Source: Diadema setosum
Taxonomy: Eukaryota; Echinodermata; Echinoidea; Diadematoida; Diadematidae
NCBI GenBank assembly: GCA_033980235.1
Contig: CM067067.1
Coordinates: forward strand, 35,271,700 to 35,335,699
Reading direction: 5' to 3'
Length of the DNA stretch: 64,000 nt
The position numbers and the translations under genes were made by a program. Below, piece by piece: positions 13,701 through 22,700 of the stretch. The notes beneath the pieces were generated by a model that saw only the letters and a list, made by a program, of their open reading frames with translations, did not search any database and was not told where the DNA came from. Position 1 is the stretch's first letter; each line of letters opens with the position of its first letter.

Positions 13701-16700
13701 GGTGCACTTTGTACAGTAAACATACATTGTACATTAGTTTTGAGTACTAGCAGTCGACCAGTTATTCGCCCTCGCTTGCGCATTTGGCGCTGCTCACGCA
13801 CTGCCATGTAATGCAATTACATGCAGAGCATGTACAGTGTAACTGCTTTTCGTTTGCTTGCGATCGACGGTCATGCCAGACAAGAAGCATTGATAGAAGC
13901 GCACGCATTTCTGGTTCATTTTACTCATGATTTTTTAACGCAAGATCGATCCGATCCCGGCTTCGCAGCAGCGTGGCAGTTTTGTTAGAACTAATTTACT
14001 TGTGTCGATTTTTAGAAAAAGTAAAAACACATTCGATATTCAGCGATACAGTAAATGGATCTGATTGCGTTCATTTTCATTTTACACAGTCATTTCACAA
14101 ATGAATATTTTCATTCGCTCAGAATCGTCTCATGAAGATAGGCGCAAAAAGGATCACGAAATTGGCTCTTCCGTGTACTTTTTAAGAACGCACGCACAAA
14201 AATAAATGTGAAGAGATAATACTAGGGAGGAAAAAAAAAATCATGACAGTCCCGCTTACATATTTTAGGTAGAAATCGTCCCAAAAAGGATCATGAATTC
14301 GACCGGCCGCGTTGTATCTTTCAAAAGCTTATGTACGAAATGCGAAGAGATTATAGAGGAGAGAGAAAAAAAATAAAGGACACATTTTGGTGAGTGCATC
14401 ATAAAAGATTACAGCCGAATAACAATTCATGAAATCAACGCAATCCCGTTGAAATTTGAGGAAATAATAGGCGCAAAAAGGATCTTGAATTCAGTCCTGC
14501 ATGCCGTGTTGGTTATCAAAAACGCATGCACAAATGCGACGAGATTATCGGGAGAAAAATAAAAAACACATTTTACCCTTCTGGTGCGTGCATCATAAAA
14601 GATTACATCTGAAGTAATTCATGAAATCGCCACAATCCCGCTGATATTTGAGGTACAAATAGGCGCAAAAAGGATCGTGAATTCGGCCGTGTCGTATACC
14701 TTTTAAGAACACATGTACGAAATGGGAAAAGATTAGCGGGAGAAAAATAAAGGACACATTTTCACCCCTTTTGGCGCTTGCATCATATAGATTACAGCCG
14801 AATAGTAATTCATGAAAATTTCACAATCCGTTGGAATTTGAGTAAACAATAATAGGCGCAAAAAGAATATCGAATTCGGCCCTGCATGCAATGTATAATT
14901 TTGAAAACGCATGCACAAATGCGAAGAAATTATCGGGAGAAAAATAAAGAACGCATTTTCAACCCTTCTGGTGAATGTATCACAAAAGATTACAGCCGAA
15001 ATAATTAATGACATATCGCAATCCCGCTGATATTTGATGTAGAAATAGGTGCTAAAAGGATCGTGAATTCGGCCGTGACGTATAGGCATGTACGCAATGC
15101 GAAGTGATTATTGGGTGAAAAATACAGGACACATTTTCAAACCCTTTTGGCCCGTGCATCATAAAGATTAGAGCTGAATAATAATTCATGAAATCATCGC
15201 AATCCCGTTGAAGTTTGAGGAAACGATAGGCGCAAAAGAATCATGATTTTTGGCCGTGTCGTGTATATCTTTTAAGAACGCATTTACGAAATGCGATGAG
15301 TTTATCGGGGGAAAAATAAAGGACACATTTTCAACCCCTTTTGGCGCGTGTGTCATAAAAGATTGCATCCGAAGTCATACATGAAATCATCGTAATCCCG
15401 CTGATATTTGAGGTAGAAATGAATGCAAAAAGGATCGTGAATTCGGCCGTGTCGTATACCTTTCAAGAACGCATGTACGGAATGCGAAGAGATTATGGCG
15501 AGAAAAATAAAGAACGCATTTTCAACCATTCTAGCTGGTCCGTGCATCACAAAAGATTACATCTGAAGTAATTCATGAAATTGCCACAATTCGGCTGATA
15601 TTTAATGTAGAAATAGGCGATAAAAGGATCGTGAATTCAGCCGTGTCGTATACGCATGTACGAAATGCGAAGAGATTATTGGGAGAAAAATACAGGACAC
15701 ATTTTCAACCCCTTTTGGCAATTTGTTTGGCCCGTGCATCATAAAGATTACAGCCGAATAATAATTCATGAAATCATCGCAATCCCGTTGAAGTTTGAGG
15801 AAACAATAGGCGCAAAAAGAATCATGGTTTTTGGCCGTGACGTATATATTTTAAGCACGCATTTACGAAATGCGAAGAGTTTATCGGGGAAAAATAAAGG
15901 ACACATTTTCAACCCCTTTTGGCGCGTGTATCATAAAAGATTGCATCCGAAGTCGTACATGAAATCATCGCAATCCCGCTGATGAGGTATAGAAATAAAC
16001 GCAAAAAGGATCGTGAATTCGGCCGTGTCGTATACCTTTCAAGAGCGCATGTACGGAATGCGAAGAGATTATGTGGAGAAAAATAAAGAACGCATTTTCA
16101 ACCATTCTAGCTGGTCCGTGCATCACAAATGATTACATCTGAAGTAATTCATGAAATTGCCACAATTCGGCTGATATTTAATGTAGAAATAGGCGATAAA
16201 AGGATCGTGAAATCAGCCGTGTCGTATACGCATGTACGAAATGCGAAGAGATTATTGGGAGAAAAATACAGGACACATTTTCAACCCCTTTTGGCCCGTG
16301 CATCATAAAGATTACAGCCGAATAATAATTCATGAAATCATCGCAATCCCGTTGAAGTTTGAGGAAACAATAGGCGCAAAAAGAATCATGATTTTTGGCC
16401 GTGACGTATATATTTTAAGCACGCATTTAAGAAATGCGAAGAGTTTATCCGGGAAAAATAAAGCACACATTTTCAACCCATTTTGCCGCGTTATCATAAA
16501 AGATTACAGCCGAAGTTATTCATAAAATCATTGCAATCCCGCTGATATTTTAGGTAGAAATAGGCGCAAAAAGGATCGTGAATTCGGCCGTGTCGTATAC
16601 CTTTCAAGAACGCTTGTACGGAATGCGAAGAGATGGGGAGAAAAATAAAGAACGCATTTTCAACCATTCTCGCCGGTGCGTGCATTACAAAAAGTTACAT

Positions 16701-19700
16701 CCGAAGTAATTCATGAAATCGCCACAATTCCGCTGATATTTGAGGTAGAAATAGGCGCAAAAAGTATCATGGATTCGGCCATGTGGTGCATCTTTTTTTA
16801 AGAACGCACTTATGAAATTCGAAGAGTTTATCGGGAAAAATAAAGGACACATTTTCAACCTCTTTTGGCGCTTGCATCATAAAAGATTACAGCCGAAGTA
16901 ATTTATGAAATCGTCACAATCCCGCTGATATTTGAGGTAGAAATAGGCGCAAAAAGTATCATTGATTCGGCCATGTGGTGCATCTTTTTTTAAGAACGCA
17001 CTTACGAAATTCGAAGAGTTTATCGGGAAAAATAAAGGACACATTTTCAACCTCTTTTGGCGCTTGCATCTGAAAATATTACAGCCGAAGTAATTTGTGA
17101 AATCGTCACAATCCCCCTAATATTTGAGGTGGAAATGGGCGCAAAAAGGATTGCGAATTCGGCCCTGCATGTCGTGTACCTTTCAAGAACGCATGCACAA
17201 ATGCGAATAGATTATCGGGCGAATAAAGAACCCCTTTAGCGCGTGCATCAGAAAATATCACAGGTAAAATAATTCATTAAATCGTCGCAATCCAACTGAC
17301 CACCAAGAGCAGGTTTCGCAGCAAGTTCGTGCGCCGATGTTTAGAAAAAGTCACAAACGCATTTGATACAATCTGATTTTGTTCATTATCATTTTACACT
17401 GTAATTCACAAACAAACATTCTATTTTTTCCTATCTTTTTTTTTTATTTCTTGTGCAATAAATAATGCAAGTTAAAAACAAATGATATTAATCTGTAAAA
17501 TGTACATGGGTAAGGGGGTACGTCCATAAAAAAACAAGAAAATAAGTTTGCAAGTCATTTAATGTTTTTTTAGGTTGTCGTTGTTGACCGGTAAATTTTC
17601 TGTTCAGACCGGTAAAAAATGGTAAAACGGGGCATTTTCCAGTCCGACAGAGACAGGTTGGACCGGCAGAAAAATGGGTTAGTGTGCAGCCCTGTATATG
17701 ATATATATTTATATATTTATATATTTCCTTGTTTTCGTTATATATTGTATTTGTTCGGTTATAACGAAATTTCGTTATAACGAAAGAAAACCGCCGGTCT
17801 CGAGCATTTCGTTATAACGGGAGTGCACTGTATTACATCATAACAAAATCTCCAAATAAGAGTTAATAAAAATCTCCTTTCTAAACGTATACAGTTTACT
17901 CCTTATTGAAGTTTGACAACACAGTCTCTAATGGCAGAGTTATTTTGTTTGGTATGAGGAAAATTAGATGTGATGAACATGGCGAGACTACACACTTACC
18001 TTATCCTTGTCCACAATCACTTGAGCCACGCCGCCATATTTTGTGAAGTAGTCGGTCAGCTCCAGTTCGGAAACGAGCTTGGTGAGCCCTCCGACAAAGA
18101 TGCTACACTCTGCCTCCTTCTGCCTAGTGGTCTGGATCTGGGTGAGCCTCTGGTGCTTCTTTCCCTGCAGATGATCCTGGACGGCTTTGGCTGATTCAAA
18201 GATAATAATCATAATAATAACATTGATAATAATATTATCAAAACAGGGTAGGCCCCTACTTATAATGTGCCAATTCCACATGACCAATGTGCTCCAAGGC
18301 ACAGTGAGAAAAAGTGAATTATGAAATACAAATCATTATGCACATATACATGAAATTAACTGGAATGATGATGATGAAAAATAAGAAATTACATAATGTA
18401 TACAATTCTACTGGAAAGCAGTTATAAGCAAATGAGTCTTGAGGGCAACTTTAAAGGACAAGTTCACCTTCATTAACATTATACGGATTGAGAGAATGCA
18501 GCAATATTAGTAGAACACATCAGTGAAAGTTTGAGGAAAATTGGACAATCGAAATATAATAATAAAATATGAATTTTTAAAACTTTTGTGTTGGAACCGC
18601 TGAATGGACTACTAAGGCTTGTGATGTCATACGAGTACAACAGTATAAAGAAAATGTAAAGGAAATTCAACATATTTTCACTTTTTTCGCATAATAAAAG
18701 AGCACTAGACTTGCCTCTTTCTAAAGGCAATGGGAATAATATTACCCATAGCATATGTCAGTAACGAGTCAAGGGAATGTGTACTTTTTTCAAAAGATGA
18801 AATTTTGTGAAATTCTCTTTATATTTTCCTTATATTGTTGTACGCATGTGACATCATACACTGCAGTAGTCTTCTCATCCAGCGGTGACTGCACAAATTC
18901 ATAACTTTTGAACGGATTGTCTGATTTTCTTCAAACTTTCAATGATGTGTTCTACTAATATTGCTACCTTCTCTCAATCCTTATGTTAATGAAGGTGAAC
19001 TTGTCCTTTAAAGCAGTCAACATTCAAAAAGATGAGATGAAATAAAAACAAAATAAACACCAATCGCTGTTACATCATCAGAACTGAATAGGGGTATTGG
19101 CTAGTGAAATGTTATCGAATTTTGAACCGTTGACGAAAATTCCCGAGGATGCTGCTATTTCCAAGCTAAACTGGGTTGAGCTGTAAGAGTATATTAAGGA
19201 CTGAGCTGAGGTGATGGTGCAGTCAATAATAGTAGCATATCTATCTAGAATAATAGTAGTGAAGTGCCCGTTAAAAATCTCCCTTCAAAGTTCAAAGTAT
19301 TACAGCACCCTGAAACCTACTGTACTTAATTACAGGAGGTTTAATTCGATCCCAATTTCCTCTGATAACAGGATGGGCAGCTTTCTTCTGGAAAGGAATG
19401 ACCCATTCTTGAGACTTGACTGTTGCACTTGCAGTCAAGGGCATACCGAGGGGGGGGGGGGGGGTGTTTTGGGTGTTCAAACACCCCCCTTTGCCAAAAG
19501 GGGGGTGTTTAAGGTGTTCAAACACCCCCCTTGGGCAAAAGGGAGGTGTTTGAGCTATTCAACACCCCTCTTCAGCAATGCTTAGATGTTGACAAATGAA
19601 ACAAAAGCTTTTATTTCCATTTTGAATTCCGCCTTTTCTTTCTTTTGCGTTCATTTTCTCTCTCTCTCTCTCTCTCTCTCTTCCTTGTTTTAATGTTTGT

Positions 19701-22700
19701 GTGGATGATGATACATTATGGAGTTACATAATATCATACGCACTAAAGAACTCGTGTAACAGTACGTGTTAATACTACGTTACTACACCGCGCGTGAAGC
19801 TGACGCGCAAACAGTAGACATTCCCGATTGCTTTGCTTCCTGACCGAATTGCGAAGATGCATTGCGCATAATGTTCACCGTTTACCGGTATTATACCGTA
19901 CGCGGTACCGTAAATTGTGTATGATGCGTAATATTATGTGTGTACAATGCATGCCGCGCTGCAGCCTATTATAGGCACATTGCATGCTAAGTCAGTAGTA
20001 TCAACTACCAACAGTGGCGTATCTGGGGGGGGGGGGGCAAGGGGGCACGTGAAAAAAAAAACGAGAAAAAAAAAGAAGAAGAAGAAAAAAATCTCGCCCA
20101 GACGGGGGGAAGGAGAATGGGGGGGGGGGGGCAGAAAACCAAATCAAACAAGATAAAAACAAAACAGGAATTCCATGAATTCCATGTTTTGTAACGCTGA
20201 ATTATAAAAATTTTCGGCTCGCTCGCTGCGCCCACTCGCCAAAATTTATCCAAAAAAAAAAACCAAAACAAGAAGAACAAAACGTAGTGATGACGTGGAA
20301 ATATAAAAATTTCGGCTCACTCACTCGTAGTAATTCAGAGTATTTTTCCAAGTCCTTAGTTTGTTGGCATAAATAGTTATCTATGAAGCCGTCACTATAT
20401 CTTGATTAGAATATTGTAAGATTTAATAACCAAAAAATGACAAGAATTCCATGTTTTGTAAGGTGAAATACAAAAATTGTCGGCTCGCTCGCTGCGCTCG
20501 CTCGCCAAAATTTATCAAAATTTATCAGATTTTATATCACCCTCAAAAAAAAAAACCTTTTTAAGTGCTCGAAAAAGCATATCAAGTGGACTTTTTTTAA
20601 GTCCCTACCAGGATGGGATTGGGGTTGAACACTGTTGGCATAAATCGTTATCTATAAGACCGTCACTATATCTTGATTAGAATTGTCATTCGAAGATTTA
20701 ATAACCAAAAATGACAAGAATTCCATGTTTTGTAAGCTGAAATACAAAAATTTTCGGCTCGCTCGCTGCACTCGCTCGCCAAAATTCTTCAATATCTACA
20801 ACATTTAAAACACCCTCAAAAGACCCATAAGTGCTTGAAAAAGCACATCATGTGGAGTTTTTTTAAGTCCCTACCGGGATGGGGTTGGACACTGTTGGTA
20901 CAAATCGTTATCTATAAGGCCGTCACTATGATTAGAATTGTAATTCGAAGATTTAATAACCAAAAATGACAAGAATTCCATGTTATGTATAAAGCTGAAA
21001 TATTAAAATTTTCGGCTCGCTTGCTGCGCTCGCTCGCCAAAATATATCAAAATTTTGGGTAGCCTATACATTTAAATCACCCTCAAAAGACCCCTCTTCA
21101 GTGCTTCAAAAAGCATTTATCATGAGGACTTCTTTAAAGTCCCTACCGGGATGGGGTTGGGGTTGAATACTTTTTCAGAAATTAGGGGCGCAATTTTCGC
21201 GCTTGCCACGGGCGCCGTTTTCCCTAGATACGCCACTGACTACCAAGTACAGTCAGTATTGTAGCCTACTGGAAGCAGCAAGCTCTGGGAGTAGCAAGTT
21301 ACTTGCTACTCAATGTAATTAGTAATAGCACATGGACTTGGTTAACCTTTAGTAATAGTAGATATGAATCTTTTCAATGACTGAAAGTTAAAACTGAAAG
21401 ATAACTGAGTGTGAGTCTACAAATTGTGGTTGGATGACTTTATTGCGCCTAAAATTCATTAGAATATCTAGGTCTAGGAACAGTGGCGTAACTACGGGGG
21501 CATGGGGGTACGTGCCTCCCCCCCCCCCCCCCATCCGCTGATTAAGAAAAAAAGAAAAAAAAAGAAATAAAGAAAGAAAAAAAACCTACGAAAATGGTAA
21601 TTCAAGGGTTAGTAAACTGCTTTTGAAATCGATATGAAAGGATGATCAAGAAAAAAAAGATATTTTTCTAAGATTTCTTTTAACCATATAATTAAAGAGG
21701 TATAACATTGTTAAAAAAGCCCGGAAACGACAAAAGATTGTGATTCAGCGTGATTCCTGGTTGGCATTTTGAATACAAGCAGGATGTGCGCAGTGTACTC
21801 AGAATATCGGAATGGCAAAAAGAGTCGCTGCAATGTTGCGCAATGTTTGATAGGTTGTACACATTTGCTATCAAAGCTTGATCATTGATTTTGCAGTGTT
21901 GCTTTACATACTAGTCTATATTAAAATGCCTTGTATTGCCAATAATAAGACTTGACCTTGGCTATTTCCTAACTTTTCCATCTATATGAAACACACACAC
22001 TCACAAACACAAACAAATTAGGGGATGCTCTATATTAAGTGCAGATTTTGGACATCCTTCTCCCGCTTGGTCACTTCGACGCCCCCTCGCTGGTCATACC
22101 TCCCCCAATCATGAACATAAACCGACACCCTTGACTACCAGTGGCGGATCCAGGGGGCGCACCGGGCGTCCCCTCCCTCCAATGCGAAAAAAAATATACA
22201 TGTAGCTACAAACGACAGTTTTTGGACGGTAAAATGTCAAAATTTTCAAGCTCTCTCGCTTCGCTCGCTCGCATTTTAACCGTTATGCCATTCTCCTGAT
22301 GTTACTGCCTGTAATTGCCAGCAGTTGCGCCCGGTGCGCCCCCCCCCCCCCCGAATTTCCAAAGCGAAAAAATATAGCTACAAACGGCAGTTTGGGGACT
22401 GTAAAATGTCAAAATTTTCAAGCTCGCTCAATTCGCTCGATCGCATTTAATCATTATGCAATTCTCCTGATGTTGCTGTCAGTAATTGCCAGCAGTTGCG
22501 CCCGGTGCGCCCCCTCCCCTTAATTTCTAAAGCGAAAAAATATAGCTACAAACGGCAGTTTGGGGTAATGTCAAAATTTTCAAGCTCGCTCGCTTCGCTC
22601 GCTCGCATTTTATCGTTATGCAATTCTCCTGATGTTGCTGTCAGTAATTGCCAGCAGTTGCGCCCGGTGCGCCCCCTCCCCTTAACTTGTAAGGCGAAAA

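Larger units (their letters stand above)
13040..17830. mobile_element. Outer pogo/Tigger-like element, TA target site, carrying a nested insertion
   Basis: Ends are CAGTGCACTCCCGTTAYAAC and its reverse complement, each flanked by TA (13038-13039, 17831-17832). The terminal regions are rich in repeats of the kind GTTATAACGAAATTTCG. A short copy of the same family at 38157-38341 shows what an uninterrupted miniature version looks like. Here the element is split by the insertion at about 13469-17694. No transposase is visible. The Tc1/mariner-pogo assignment rests on the TA site and the CAGT.. ends and is an inference. Confidence 0.75.

Noticed and set aside
15656..16685. Repeated similar open frames of 60-110 codons
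   Set aside because: They arise from the ~190-bp satellite units and drift in frame; no conserved coding pattern.
14140..17290. CRISPR-like array
   Set aside because: Units are diverged end to end, with no short conserved repeat alternating with unique spacers. The genome is eukaryotic.
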